44,682 nucleotides of DNA from Candidatus Bathyarchaeia archaeon (GCA_030019335.1 JASEET010000009.1:1-44682); one strand, 5' to 3'. Positions 8,707 through 18,446 are shown, counted from the stretch's first letter. The notes: generated from the sequence alone by a model not told the origin. Numbers and translations are program-made.

Positions 8707-8940
8707 ATGATTATACCTGTGAGATGTTTTACGTGTGGCAAACTAATCGGAGATAAGTGGGAAGAATTCGCAAGAAGAGTTAAAACTGGAGAAGAAGCAG
8801 GCAGAGTTTTAGATAGCCTAGAGATTAAAAGATACTGTTGCAGACGAATGCTTCTGGCACATGTGGAAATCACCGACGAGATTCTACGATTTTATGAAGA
8901 AGCTGAGAAGAGGAAAGAAGCAAGAAACTACTATTATTAA
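8707..8940 (+). CDS. rpoN: DNA-directed RNA polymerase subunit N (Rpo10)
   Basis: 77 residues. Has the zinc-binding pattern CFTCGK near the N-terminus and YCCRRM near residue 50, matching Rpb10/RpoN. It closes the operon. The genes that often follow in archaea (rpoK, eno, rps2) are not here; the next genes are convergent. Confidence 0.95.
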   Translation: MIIPVRCFTCGKLIGDKWEEFARRVKTGEEAGRVLDSLEIKRYCCRRMLLAHVEITDEILRFYEEAEKRKEARNYYY

Positions 8941-9067
8941 ACAATAAAAGAAAGAGAGAAATACATAATTGGAGATTCTTCAGCAATTTCCCTTTTCTGT
9001 TTAAGGAGTTTCTCCAAACTTCTTGTTTTCTATACGCCTTTAGAAGTTGTTGGCTTAGTTTCTCTGA

Positions 9068-9340
9068 TTATTCTTCTTCTTTTTCGACTTCTCTTTTTTT
9101 AACAACTTCGGCTTCTGCAAATCTTCTGCTTATCCTTGTTATTCTTATCTTAACGTGGTCGCCTGGCTTCGTGTTTGGTATGAAAGTCACTAGACCCTGT
9201 ATTCGGGCTATTCCTTCTCCTCTGCGGCTTGTTTCTTGAACGTCCACTTCGTATTCTTTTCCAATTTCAACAGGTTTTGGAGGAAACCTGCTTCTTCCAC
9301 TGAATCCTCTTCTTGCGCCGAAACTTCTTCTCTCTTCCAT
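9068..9340 (-). CDS. TRAM domain protein (first of a pair)
   Basis: 90 residues: an Arg/Gly-rich N-terminal tail (GARRGFSGRSRFPPKP), then a single TRAM domain, VGKEYEVDVQETSRRGEGIA-like, with GLVTFIPNTKPGDHVKIRIT and a charged end. TRAM is a small beta-barrel RNA-binding domain; in archaea, stand-alone TRAM proteins have been linked to RNA chaperone, cold-response roles. An SD-like GAGGTG precedes ATG 9340. It is one of two TRAM genes flanking an OB-fold gene, all on the same strand. Confidence 0.88.
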   Translation of the reverse strand: MEERRSFGARRGFSGRSRFPPKPVEIGKEYEVDVQETSRRGEGIARIQGLVTFIPNTKPGDHVKIRITRISRRFAEAEVVKKREVEKEEE

Positions 9341-9393
9341 TCATTTCACCTCTCATTTCGCTGATAAAAATCCATTCATTTCAGATTCACATT

Positions 9394-9696
9394 TTATTCC
9401 GTGCTTTGCTCAACTGTTAAGTTTCCGTATCTTCCCACGTTTAGCTGGATTTCTCCTCTGAAGCTAGTAACATAGCCGTTTTCCACTTTGACTGTGTCGT
9501 TGACATCAACCTGGTTTATTTGCTCGTTCCACAATGTCAGTTTTATCGTTCCCGTTTCATCACGGATGATTGCTGTTGCAACTTTATGTGTTGTATCCTT
9601 AAATCTTGATACAACTTCACGGGTGTCAGATTTTTCAATGACCTTAGCTTCTACGCTAACGCGTTTCATTCCGTTTCGCAAATCCTTTATTTTCAA
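9394..9696 (-). CDS. OB-fold single-stranded nucleic-acid-binding protein (RPA/SSB-like)
   Basis: 100 residues: one OB fold, MKIKDLRNGMKRVSVEAKVI, then VATAIIRDETGTIKLTLWNE and VENGYVTSFRGEIQLNVGRY, the pattern of short archaeal SSBs related to SOSS-B/RPA. TTG 9696 is chosen as start because a GGGAGG Shine-Dalgarno sequence lies about 7 bases before it. No C-terminal acidic tail is visible. It sits between two TRAM genes, so the three proteins may act on the same single-stranded RNA or DNA. Confidence 0.85.
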   Translation of the reverse strand: MKIKDLRNGMKRVSVEAKVIEKSDTREVVSRFKDTTHKVATAIIRDETGTIKLTLWNEQINQVDVNDTVKVENGYVTSFRGEIQLNVGRYGNLTVEQSTE

Positions 9697-9712
9697 ATTC
9701 TTATCCTCCCGT

Positions 9713-10003
9713 TTAAGCTATTCTCTCCGCGACAGCAAATTTGCCGCCTACCGATAGAATTCTAACCTTTACACGTTCGCCTATTTTACTGTTAGGAACA
9801 AAAATCAGATAGCTCTGTATTCTTGCTATTCCATCGCCTCTGCTTCCAATATCATCAATAACAACTTCTAATTCTTGATTTTCCCATATGGGTGTTTTTT
9901 GCAAAAATGGTTTGCTTGGGCGGTACCGTCTTTTACTCCCACGTCTTCTTAGTTTCCTTTTAGCGTTTCTTGTTTTTTCTGGAAGCCTTCTTGGCATATT
10001 CAT
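9713..10003 (-). CDS. TRAM domain protein (second of a pair)
   Basis: 96 residues: a strongly basic N-terminal tail (RNAKRKLRRRGSKRRYRPSK) followed by a TRAM domain (VVIDDIGSRGDGIARIQSYL, FVPNSKIGERVKVRILSVGG). It is the paralogue of the protein at 9068-9340, with the same domain and a different basic tail. It is first in the TRAM-OB-TRAM cluster; 16 bases separate it from the OB-fold gene. Confidence 0.87.
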   Translation of the reverse strand: MNMPRRLPEKTRNAKRKLRRRGSKRRYRPSKPFLQKTPIWENQELEVVIDDIGSRGDGIARIQSYLIFVPNSKIGERVKVRILSVGGKFAVAERIA

Positions 10004-10145
10004 TTTTCGTCCTTATCGCGGAACCAGCCTCCACAAACAAAACCCACGGGTCACGTCTATGGCACCTGAGCTTTTTGTCAAGGCTAGTTACATGCAGAAA
10101 AGCCATCCAACCATATAAATCTTGCTAAATGATTATTCAAAATGA

Positions 10146-11033
10146 TTATTCATAACGTAATGCTTCGACAGGGTCTAATTTCGCTGCTTTCCTCGCAGGA
10201 TATAAACCAAAGATTACACAGACGATTATCGCAAAAACAAAGGCTGTTATCGTCCATTCAGGTGAGAAAGCAGGGTTTATGGTTATTCTCTGAGTTTCTG
10301 GAGTTGGGTGAGGAGTGTCTTGCTGTTGCGGTTGTATGAAGTTTGACAATACGTAAGCTAGTGCCTATGAAATTCCATATCCCGTAATTATTCCTATAGA
10401 ACCACCTACTATTCCAACCAGAATTGCTTCCGTGAGAAACATCGTAAGAACTGTACGACTTTTGGCTCCAATAGCCTTCAATATTCCAATTTCACGTGTA
10501 CGCTCCATAACAGAAACAGTCATAATATTCATTATGCCTATTCCAGCAACGAGAAGCGAAATAGATGCTATGGCCACGCGTTGTTGTTCTCCACCGCTTA
10601 GCTCGGAAGATCTGTGGTTTATGCGTGCTTCAAGACCCACGAGTTTCAACATTTCTTTAGCTCTTTTTAACGATTCTTTTTCTGGTACATCAGCGATTGT
10701 TAATGGCAACTCCACATTTCTTAGAGCAGTTAACCTCGGTAACAAATTGAAAAATTGGAAAACAAAACCTATCTTAGTTAAACGAAGCTCACTCAGTTTG
10801 TCATCGCTCAGTTTGAGGATGTTAGAACCATCGATTATAATTTCCCCCCTCATCTGGGCGGTCTAGACTACCCATCAAATGTAGTAACGTCGATTTTCTA
10901 CTGCCCGAAGCCCAAAAATACTTAAGAACTCCCTTTTTTCAACATCAAAATTTACCCCACGTAAAGCTGAAACGAGGGCTTTACCCATGTGATAGCTCTT
11001 TTTAACTTTTCGAACTTCAAGAATAGTGGTCAT
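10146..11033 (-). pseudogene. Decayed MacB/LolD-type ABC transporter (ATPase and permease pieces joined)
   Basis: The reverse strand starts at ATG 11033 with an ABC ATPase (MTTILEVRKVKKSYHMGKAL). The frame then shifts in the Walker A region, where the alternative frame reads [20 protein letters not shown], with Arg in place of the usual Gly before KST. The frame at 10853 resumes ([20 protein letters not shown]), passes the signature [12 protein letters not shown], and then joins in frame to the end of an FtsX-type permease ([20 protein letters not shown]). The Walker B region and most of the permease are deleted. An in-frame TAG at 10367-10365 interrupts the permease. The gene cannot make a working transporter. 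Confidence 0.88.
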
Positions 11034-11113
11034 AGGGTATTCCAGCTAGTGAGAAACAAACTTGCTGCATACTTGCTTTTCTTATAAAGTTTGTTTACTT
11101 TTTAGATTTAATA

Positions 11114-12274
11114 TCAAAGTATGAAACCTTCGACTAATACGCCAGCAAAGTAAGCCACTGTGGCGACAAGAAAACTTTTTGACCATGAGAATTCAGCTGA
11201 CAAACGGAGAACGATTGCACATAGTGCGATGGTCCAGATGGATACTGCTATTTGAACGTAACCAGTAATCTGATCAAAAAGCCAGGTTTCTTCCCGTATT
11301 TTGCTGATGGCATTTTTGGTTGGTTCTTCTTGTATGGGACCGCCTATTTCAAAAGGACTGTGAATATTTGGAAAGGTTGCAAATGCAACAATGTTTATTA
11401 GAACAGTTTGTACAAACAGAGTTATTAAAGCAAAACCCACTAAGATGAGTAAAGGCCTCCAAACAGTTTTAGCTCCGAATGCTTTACTCATTATGTAGAG
11501 TATTCCGCTAAGTAAAACCCATTTGATGGTAAACCGCATAAATGCCATCAATGAAGAATTGAGCATGTGGCTGGTAGCGTTTTCTACCAACGATTTGAAA
11601 ATTGAAGATCTGAAGAATAACCCATCAATCAGTATGGTTATATCTGAATCATTAAGCCACGTAAACTCTAACTTTACGCCATTAATGTTGTCCCAACGGG
11701 CATTGGCGCTATTATTCAACCATTCTTTAGACCCTAGCGGGATTGTTAGATTGTTCCAAACGTTATTGTAGAAACTTGTAAAATTCTCCGTCAAGTCGTA
11801 ATAGAAATAATCTAAAAAGGTTGGTGAAAATAGGTAAAGGGTTACATTATTCGGCTCATCATCTGGGCAGATCCATTTTATTCTTATAGACATGCGCTTG
11901 TAACCATCTGAACCTGAACAGTTTAACGGATTTGTGATGTTTAGTTGCATCCAGATCTTGGAATCATTAGAAACAGAGAACTTTATGCTTTTGTCTCCAT
12001 AGTAATATCCTCTTATACAGTCATCACTTTCAGTGATGTTGGGGGTATTCGATGACCATAAAGTGCGGTCTTCTGTCCATTCGTCTCTCTGTGAAGCTAT
12101 AGGCAAGGTTTGTTCATCGTATATTTTAGATGCTAGAACGTAAGCAAATCCCGCATTTGCAACAATGAAAAGAATCACTATCAAAATTGGTCCTATGTAT
12201 TTGGGGTTTTGAATTATTTCTTTGAATGCTTTAAACGGTGAATATATGACTTTGAATATTCCGTAAGCAAACAA
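11114..12274 (-). CDS. Yip1-like membrane protein with large extracytosolic insert
   Basis: 386 residues. The opening YGIFKVIYSPFKAFKEIIQN matches the start of archaeal Yip1-domain proteins. A membrane helix at about 27-50 is followed by a hydrophilic domain (about 55-235) with many N-x-S/T sites (NDSD, NCSG, NVTL, NFTS, NLTI), then several membrane helices at about 250-386. The hydrophilic domain resembles a beta-sandwich, carbohydrate-binding-like module, but this is only inferred. Start is TTG 12274; no ATG is available nearby. Function unknown. Confidence 0.6.
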   Translation of the reverse strand: MFAYGIFKVIYSPFKAFKEIIQNPKYIGPILIVILFIVANAGFAYVLASKIYDEQTLPIASQRDEWTEDRTLWSSNTPNITESDDCIRGYYYGDKSIKFSVSNDSKIWMQLNITNPLNCSGSDGYKRMSIRIKWICPDDEPNNVTLYLFSPTFLDYFYYDLTENFTSFYNNVWNNLTIPLGSKEWLNNSANARWDNINGVKLEFTWLNDSDITILIDGLFFRSSIFKSLVENATSHMLNSSLMAFMRFTIKWVLLSGILYIMSKAFGAKTVWRPLLILVGFALITLFVQTVLINIVAFATFPNIHSPFEIGGPIQEEPTKNAISKIREETWLFDQITGYVQIAVSIWTIALCAIVLRLSAEFSWSKSFLVATVAYFAGVLVEGFIL

Positions 12275-12324
12275 TGGCTTATACTCCGTGTATACGTGAT
12301 TGCGGTGGGTTTATTAATAATTTG

Positions 12325-13833
12325 CTACATTCCAAGTTTTAGTCGCCTATAAGTTGTATAATCTACATATTCCAGGAAGGAATTTTCCGCTTGATATTTA
12401 ACCGTCAGTTTTTGCCGTTGTCTTTTGTCTAGTATTTGGCTCGTTGTTATAAGCAAGTAAGCATCGCTTCCAGCTCCTGAACCATAACTCACAATTAGAA
12501 TACGTTCATCTGGCTTGGCTATGTCTAAAACAGCCGCCAAACCAACCGGTGAAGAGCCTGAGTAAGTATTGCCAAATTTAGCCACCTGAAGTGACGGCAA
12601 GTATTGTTCTTCTTTGAATCCAAGTTCCTTCGCTATTTTCACAGGGAACTGAACGTTTGGTTGATGGGCAACAAAATAGTTAATGTCTCCAACTTGCAGA
12701 TTAAGCCGTTCTATCATTTTTTTTGCGGCTTTTCTGATATGCTTAAAGTATGCTGGGTCTCCTGTGAACCTTCCACCATGCATTGGGTATGGTTCACCGT
12801 CTCTTCTCCAGAAGTCAGGCGTGTCAGAAGTGCATGAATACCACCCTTCAATTTCGGCTATAACGTCGTGTTTTCCGAAGATGTAGGCGCATCCGCCAAA
12901 TCCAACGAATAAGTCTAATTCTCCGCCAGGGCAGTCTCTTGGAGCCGCTTGTGAATTGTCTGTACCTATTACCATGGCGTACTGAATGTTTGATTTTGGA
13001 TAGTTAACTAGTGAGGCTGCATCTTTGAACATGCTTGTTGCGGCTTTGCATGCGAATTCTGCGTCTACAGCATCAACTCCTTGCATATCTTCGTCTTCTT
13101 CGCCAAGCTTTAGAACCTGTGCAACTTTCGAAGCAATGGGTTTAACAGCGTAGGGATTTGATTCTGAGCCTACATAAATTTTGCCAACGAGTGAACTGTC
13201 AACTCCAGAATGGATTAACGCGAGTTTTCCAGCTTCCACAGCAGCCGTTATTGCATCTTCATCGATGTATGGAACTGAGCGTTCAATGTTTCCCTCGCGT
13301 ATCCTAAACTTTGAGGTGTAGACTCCATAGCCTACTATTCCTGGGACATCATACTCTTTATTCGGTTTAACAACAGTGTATTCTTGGTGTGGATAATACT
13401 CATCGGCAAATGTGAAAGCCAAAGAAATTGTTGGAATGACGTCTCTTCTATCTACGGAATGTCGTCTTCTAAATCTTGGAACAACATATCTCCCTTCAAG
13501 GGCTGAAAAGTCAGTCTCTCCGTTGTCCTTCATTATTCGATCCGTCAGTCTTCCTGGAACACGTATTTTCCCGTTGTGGAATGAGACTATGCCGTAGATG
13601 TAGCTGCCGAGTTTTGTGAACTTGTTTGTTGGTTCGTTCACAAAGGTGCATACTTCTAGTTTACCCTTCTCGTAGAATAAGTCCATGTCAACCATTTTTC
13701 CGAAGCTTTTTCTGCCGCAATTTCCACAGTAATCCTTTATTTCAAAATATTCTTTCCCACAGATTTGGCAGCGTCTTCCTCGTAGCCTATCGCCAAGGTA
13801 TGAGACTCTTCTCTCTATTGGCTCACTACTCAT
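12325..13833 (-). CDS. DUF35 zinc-ribbon/OB domain fused to hydroxymethylglutaryl-CoA synthase
   Basis: 502 residues. Residues about 17-115 form a DUF35 domain: zinc ribbon CQICGKEYFEIKDYCGNCG followed by an OB fold. The rest is an HMG-CoA synthase: VGSESNPYAVKPIASKVAQV, the catalytic cysteine in EFACKAATSMF, the histidine in VAHQPN and GNTYSGSSPVGLAAVLD. In archaea, HMG-CoA synthase usually forms a complex with thiolase through a separate DUF35 protein that channels acetoacetyl-CoA into the mevalonate pathway. Here the linker is covalently attached to the synthase. ATG 13833 follows the thiolase stop by two bases, so the genes are coupled. Confidence 0.88.
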   Translation of the reverse strand: MSSEPIERRVSYLGDRLRGRRCQICGKEYFEIKDYCGNCGRKSFGKMVDMDLFYEKGKLEVCTFVNEPTNKFTKLGSYIYGIVSFHNGKIRVPGRLTDRIMKDNGETDFSALEGRYVVPRFRRRHSVDRRDVIPTISLAFTFADEYYPHQEYTVVKPNKEYDVPGIVGYGVYTSKFRIREGNIERSVPYIDEDAITAAVEAGKLALIHSGVDSSLVGKIYVGSESNPYAVKPIASKVAQVLKLGEEDEDMQGVDAVDAEFACKAATSMFKDAASLVNYPKSNIQYAMVIGTDNSQAAPRDCPGGELDLFVGFGGCAYIFGKHDVIAEIEGWYSCTSDTPDFWRRDGEPYPMHGGRFTGDPAYFKHIRKAAKKMIERLNLQVGDINYFVAHQPNVQFPVKIAKELGFKEEQYLPSLQVAKFGNTYSGSSPVGLAAVLDIAKPDERILIVSYGSGAGSDAYLLITTSQILDKRQRQKLTVKYQAENSFLEYVDYTTYRRLKLGM

Positions 13834-13835
13834 TC

Positions 13836-15032
13836 TCAATCTCTCCCTAAAATGTAAACATAACCTTTAGTTCCGAAACCCTCAAGCTCAAGCACACAGC
13901 CGTACTTTAATTCTCTGTCGCTTTTAACCTGTCGTTCACCAGCTTCTCCCCTTAACTGCTTAAAAACTTCAAAAATTTGGGCACCACCCGTAGCGCCTAA
14001 CGGATTACCATCAGCTTTCAATCCACCGTTCATATTCACAAAAAGTTTCCTTCCATCTACTTCATAGTATCCTTTGTAATCTTGACAGCTCTCGTATATG
14101 TTCATCCATGCTTTTCCACGTTCGCAGAACCCTAAATCCTCAAGCGAAATCATTTCCATAACTGTTGACTGATCATAAAGTTCAACGATTTGCAAGTCCC
14201 ATAGGCTTATCCCCGCCATCTCTAAAGCTTTTTTCATGGCCATTTCACTCACAAGAAAGTGTGTCATGTCTTCTCTTGCTGGAAAAGTCAGATAATCCGT
14301 TGCAGAAGACGAGCCAAGAATGTAAACGGGTTTGTTTGTAAACTTTTTGGCAAATTCTTCACTTGCAAGAATAAGGGCAGTTGCACCATCAGAAATTGGT
14401 GCGAAATCATAAAGCCCTAATGGCTTTTGAGCCCTTTTCCTTGCGCTCAAGACCTGTTCAAGCGTTATTTTTCTCTGAAACTGTGCATACTCGTTTTTCG
14501 TTGCATGCAAATGGTTTTTAACAGAAATCTGAGCTAAGCCAATGTTCAGTTTTTCAAGGTTCTCGCCGTTTATGCCGTATTTTTTAATGTAAGCTCGAAG
14601 CATCAGTTCATGGTTTGCTTCCGGTGTGCACCCTGCATAGTAACTCCACGGGTCTTCTAGGAGCATTAGGTCATCGCGGATTTTGTCCCACCTATCTGTC
14701 ATTTTCTCTATTCCGCCAACCAAAACCACATTGTGTCTTCCGGCTTGAATGGCGTTGCAAGCGTTTAGTAAGGCTGAACTGAAGGAGCGGGTTACTTCCA
14801 TCGGAACATGAACTTCTGTTAGTTCTGAAAGGAATCCCTCTTCCAATCCAAGCTTGTTTGTGATCGGGAGGAAATAGTCTGAAAGGTAAGCTGCTTCTAG
14901 GTCTCTACGTTCAATGCCCGCTTTCTCTGAAGCCTTAAGCCACGCTTCTTCGATCAGTTTTTCCGGTTCCTTCTCGTAATGCTCCCCAAACTTTGTTCTT
15001 CCCACAGCGATTATGGCTGGACGACTTTGCAT
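13836..15032 (-). CDS. Thiolase-fold protein lacking the usual catalytic Cys and His
   Basis: About 398 residues from ATG 15032, which has a GGTG Shine-Dalgarno sequence 6-9 bases upstream and gives the normal thiolase start (RPAIIAVGRTKFGEHYEKEP). The overall fold is that of archaeal acetoacetyl-CoA thiolases (VVLVGGIEKMTD, YDFAPISDGATALILA, EDLGFCERG). The nucleophile region that should read V-x-x-x-C-x-S-G reads VTRSFSSALL, with no Cys. The GHPxGATG motif reads GNPLGATG, and the usual HD before the EDLGF segment reads YD. Either it is a non-catalytic partner of the downstream HMG-CoA synthase or it performs another reaction. Thiolase-fold aldolases of the lipid-transfer type also lack Cys and use Tyr. 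Confidence 0.85.
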   Translation of the reverse strand: MQSRPAIIAVGRTKFGEHYEKEPEKLIEEAWLKASEKAGIERRDLEAAYLSDYFLPITNKLGLEEGFLSELTEVHVPMEVTRSFSSALLNACNAIQAGRHNVVLVGGIEKMTDRWDKIRDDLMLLEDPWSYYAGCTPEANHELMLRAYIKKYGINGENLEKLNIGLAQISVKNHLHATKNEYAQFQRKITLEQVLSARKRAQKPLGLYDFAPISDGATALILASEEFAKKFTNKPVYILGSSSATDYLTFPAREDMTHFLVSEMAMKKALEMAGISLWDLQIVELYDQSTVMEMISLEDLGFCERGKAWMNIYESCQDYKGYYEVDGRKLFVNMNGGLKADGNPLGATGGAQIFEVFKQLRGEAGERQVKSDRELKYGCVLELEGFGTKGYVYILGRD

Positions 15033-15155
15033 TTTCTTACACCTTTTTCGCCAATTAGCAATTATCCCTTTCATAGCGACTTTTAAGTATTTGCTGTTTT
15101 GCGGAAGATTCATAATTCACGTTAATAGACGTAGTGAAATAGCGAGGCAAAGATC

Positions 15156-15470
15156 ATGTGTGGTGAAGAGAAATACCGCTTGGTTATAACTGTTAAAGGG
15201 ATACGTGGAAAGTGTCCAGTTTTCAAAGTTGGAGACAGAATAGTTGTTGAGTCACCTAAAATAGTTGTTGACAAAACCGATAACATCTGCATTCACGCTT
15301 TCGGCTGCATGCTCTCTATGATTGTTCCCTTAAGCCGTGGAATAAGCTTCAAACAGCTGGGCTTAACAACAGAAGAAGGCGACAAAGGCTATATTCAATG
15401 CTTAGACCCGGGAAAACCCTACACAGACGGTGGAACAGTGCTTTTCGAAATAAAACGAGAAAGAATCTAA
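15156..15470 (+). CDS. TIGR04076 family protein
   Basis: 104 residues. The layout fits the TIGR04076 family: KYRLVITVKGIRGKCPVFKV, GDRIVVESPKIVVDKTDNIC, then ICIHAFGCMLSMIVPLSRGI, and the end YTDGGTVLFEIKRE. The conserved cysteines (C23, C47, C54 and one near the end) suggest metal or redox chemistry, but no function is established for the family. Transcribed away from the thiolase gene across a short shared promoter region. Confidence 0.75.
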   Translation: MCGEEKYRLVITVKGIRGKCPVFKVGDRIVVESPKIVVDKTDNICIHAFGCMLSMIVPLSRGISFKQLGLTTEEGDKGYIQCLDPGKPYTDGGTVLFEIKRERI

Positions 15471-15597
15471 GCCTATAGTTCATAAAATTTTTATTACGCC
15501 TAATTGGATAGGCTAACCGTAAAGTGATTGAAATTATGCTAAAAAATGTAGTTCGGCTTATGGTGCTTTTAAGCCTAATTTTATAGGGGTATTAGAA

Positions 15598-16188
15598 TTG
15601 CCTGAAGAAAGAAAACATACAGTGTTTTTGGGCTTAGCTTTTCTAATTTTGTTAGTGCTTTCTCCTGTTGAGAACACAGTTTTCTTCAATATTTTAAATG
15701 ACACTTTTCCAAATCATTTATTAGCTGTTAGGACGCTTTCCATACCTGGGATTCTCGTTAATTCTTTTATTTTATTAGGCATGTTTTTCATAAATAATGT
15801 TCTCTTTGTTTCTCTTATTTTACTAGGCATGACGTTTTATGTAAATCTCGTGTTGATTGGGTTTTTTAAAGGTGAATATGAGTATATTGTGCTTGAGCAT
15901 CCTAGAATCTTTGCTATAGTCTTTACAATAGTAGTTCTTTTCTTAAGCATTTTAAGAACTAGCAATCTAATTTACGGTGGAATCAGCATTGCAGCGTTAC
16001 CTCCTATTCTGCTTTTAAGTGCACCGATGGGAATGGTTGAGGGCTACGGCATTTACTTTACGATAAAGAAAACGTTGAACAGAGAAATGACCATGAAGAG
16101 TTTGGTTTTCATTTATGTCATTTTTCTGATAGCAGCCATAATGGAAGTTGTCTTCATAAACCTCTTGATACGGGTTACCACGGGGTAG
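15598..16188 (+). CDS. Multi-pass membrane protein of unknown function
   Basis: 196 residues with about six hydrophobic helices (for example TVFLGLAFLILLVLSPVENT near the start, LLIRV at the end) separated by very short loops. Starts at TTG with GGGGT a few bases upstream. No family recognised. It stands alone between the TIGR04076 gene and the convergent ribonucleotide reductase gene. Confidence 0.55.
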   Translation: MPEERKHTVFLGLAFLILLVLSPVENTVFFNILNDTFPNHLLAVRTLSIPGILVNSFILLGMFFINNVLFVSLILLGMTFYVNLVLIGFFKGEYEYIVLEHPRIFAIVFTIVVLFLSILRTSNLIYGGISIAALPPILLLSAPMGMVEGYGIYFTIKKTLNREMTMKSLVFIYVIFLIAAIMEVVFINLLIRVTTG

Positions 16189-16314
16189 AATTCTAAAAAC
16201 GTTTTATTCCATATATTTGCTATTGCTAAATCAGATTTGGAGTGCTTCACAAATGAGGTTATTCCATTACGCTTCAGATGAAGAAATGAAATGAGTAGAA
16301 AAGAAAGAGAGAGC

Positions 16315-18408
16315 TCAGTCGGGGAATGGGCAAGTTTTAGTTGGACAGCCGCCCGCATATTCTGATTCTACAGCAACAAATCGTTTCTTTTCAGTTTTTA
16401 TTTCTCCTATGTTAAGAACCTGCTCTGGTTTGCTTCCATATCGATAGACAGTTATTCCTTTGCATTTCAGCCTATAAGCCAACCAAAACACTTTTTCCAC
16501 ATCCCCAATTGTAGCATCTTGTGGAAGATTAACGGTTTTTGAAACCGCATTGTCCGTGAATTTCTGAAATGCTGCTTGCATTCTGACATGCCACTCTGGA
16601 CTAATATCTAAAGCCGTAACAAAAACTCTCTTAACGTCTTCGGGAACTCCTTCAATTCCCTGAACTGAACCTGTTCTCGCTATTTCCTCAAGAAGTTCAG
16701 CGCTGTAAAACCCTCTTTCCTTTGCTATCATCTCGAACAACGGATTTATTTCGAAAAGTCTGGTTCCTTCTAAAACCTTTCTCATGAAGGAAATTGCAAA
16801 TAACGGTTCAATTCCAGAAGAGCAACCAGCAATAATGCTTATGCTTCCTGTTGGTGCTATCGTTGTTATTGTGGCGTTTCTCATACCATGATACTTGTCT
16901 TTCAAAACACTTTTATCGAAATTCGGAAACGAACCCCTTTCTTCACCAAGCTCCATGGATTTTTTTCTTGCTTCTTGTGTAACAAATTTCATTATTTTTT
17001 CAGCAAGTTTCAAAGCACCTTCAGAGTCGTAGGGAATTCCAAGTTTTATGAGCATATCCGCAAATCCCATCACACCTAAACCTATCTTCCTGTTAGCCTT
17101 AGTCACCTTTTCTATTTCCTGCAAAGGAAACTTATTCGCGTCTATAACGTTATCAAGAAAGTGAACAGCATTTCTTACAGTCTCTCTTAGTTTCTTCCAG
17201 TTTGTCTTTCCATTTTCAACCATCCTAGAAAGATTTATCGAGCCTAGGTTGCAAGACTCGTGGGGAAGCAACGGCTGTTCGGCGCAGGGGTTGGTCGCCT
17301 CTATTCTTCCAATTTCTGGAATCGGATTGTGCCTATTGATTTCATCAATAAAAATAACTCCGGGGTCTCCGCTCTCCCAAGCAGACTTAGCCATCAAACT
17401 CCAAACATCTTTAGCTTTGAGTTTTCTCACTTTCTCTTTGTTTCTTGGATTGATTAACCAATATTCTCCGTCTTCTTGGAGAGTTTTTATGAAATCATCC
17501 GTGACAGCTACTGAAATGTTAAAGTTTGAAAGAACTCCCGGTTTTTGTTTAGAAGTTATGAACTCAATTATGTCTGGGTGATCGGCTCTTAAAACTCCCA
17601 TCATGGCGCCTCTTCTTTTTCCTCCGGCTTTTATGACTTCTGTTGCTGCGTCGAAAACACGCATAAAACTTACGGGACCAGATGCCACTCCCTTAGTTGA
17701 TTTAACTATGTCCCCCTTTGGTCTCAGCTTAGAAAAATCAAAACCGACTCCTCCACCGCTCTTTTCGATTAAAGCCATGTTTTTCACTGCAGTGAAAATG
17801 CTTTCTAAAGAATCCTCAGCTGGTAAAACGAAACATGCAGATAACTGACCGAGTTCTGTTCCCGCGTTGAAGAGAGTTGGAGAGTTGGGAAGAAATTCAA
17901 ATCTTGCCATCATTCCATAGAAAATTTTTTCACTTTCCTTTGAACTTCCACTGTATTTCCTGTCAACCTTCGCTATGGCTTTTGCAACTCTCATAAACAT
18001 TCTGGCAGGAGTTTCTATAATTCTCCCGTCTTCATCTCTCAAAAGATATCTTTTCCTCAAAACTTCTATAGCGTTAACTGTCAGTTTTGGCTCTTCTATC
18101 CCAAGCTTCTCTTTTAATCTCCGTATCTCCTCCTTTTTCTCCCTATAAGCCTGATACGCATCTGCAACTTTTTCATAACCCCTTTTCCTCAAAACCTCTA
18201 TAACCATGTCTTGAACATCTTCGACTGAAGGAATTCTTTTCTCGAATTTTTTCTCTAGAAGATGAACTACTTCTTCAGTTATGCTTTCAGCCCTTTTTCC
18301 ATTCTCAAGTTCAACCGCAATGAAAGCTCTATGAATAGCATCTCTAATCCTGCTAGAATCAAAATCTACAATTCTTCCGTCTCTTTTCCTTATTTTTGTG
18401 ATAAACAT
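16315..18408 (-). CDS. nrdJ: Adenosylcobalamin-dependent (class II) ribonucleoside-diphosphate reductase
   Basis: 697 residues. An ATP-cone regulatory domain (about 1-90: [20 protein letters not shown]) precedes the catalytic barrel. Expected motifs are [11 protein letters not shown] with the redox Cys, [20 protein letters not shown] with the radical Cys and Glu, and [20 protein letters not shown]. The tail [12 protein letters not shown] holds the Cys pair that re-reduces the active site. It makes deoxyribonucleotides without oxygen dependence, using B12. ATG 18408 is chosen; a TTG at 18423 would add five residues. Confidence 0.93.
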   Translation of the reverse strand: MFITKIRKRDGRIVDFDSSRIRDAIHRAFIAVELENGKRAESITEEVVHLLEKKFEKRIPSVEDVQDMVIEVLRKRGYEKVADAYQAYREKKEEIRRLKEKLGIEEPKLTVNAIEVLRKRYLLRDEDGRIIETPARMFMRVAKAIAKVDRKYSGSSKESEKIFYGMMARFEFLPNSPTLFNAGTELGQLSACFVLPAEDSLESIFTAVKNMALIEKSGGGVGFDFSKLRPKGDIVKSTKGVASGPVSFMRVFDAATEVIKAGGKRRGAMMGVLRADHPDIIEFITSKQKPGVLSNFNISVAVTDDFIKTLQEDGEYWLINPRNKEKVRKLKAKDVWSLMAKSAWESGDPGVIFIDEINRHNPIPEIGRIEATNPCAEQPLLPHESCNLGSINLSRMVENGKTNWKKLRETVRNAVHFLDNVIDANKFPLQEIEKVTKANRKIGLGVMGFADMLIKLGIPYDSEGALKLAEKIMKFVTQEARKKSMELGEERGSFPNFDKSVLKDKYHGMRNATITTIAPTGSISIIAGCSSGIEPLFAISFMRKVLEGTRLFEINPLFEMIAKERGFYSAELLEEIARTGSVQGIEGVPEDVKRVFVTALDISPEWHVRMQAAFQKFTDNAVSKTVNLPQDATIGDVEKVFWLAYRLKCKGITVYRYGSKPEQVLNIGEIKTEKKRFVAVESEYAGGCPTKTCPFPD

Positions 18409-18436
18409 GGCTACCCAATTCAAATTTGTTCTAATT

Positions 18437-18446
18437 TTAATATAAA
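18437..18446 (-). promoter_or_regulatory. TATA box of nrdJ
   Basis: The reverse strand reads TTTATATTA about 33 bases before ATG 18408, the expected distance for a short-leader archaeal message. A short palindrome ATGCCGTTAGGCAT lies further upstream at about 18495-18508; whether it is an operator is unknown. Confidence 0.4.

Noticed and set aside
10432-10866. 144-residue forward frame over the ABC remains
   Set aside because: The reverse strand shows recognisable ABC ATPase and permease motifs; the forward frame shows none.
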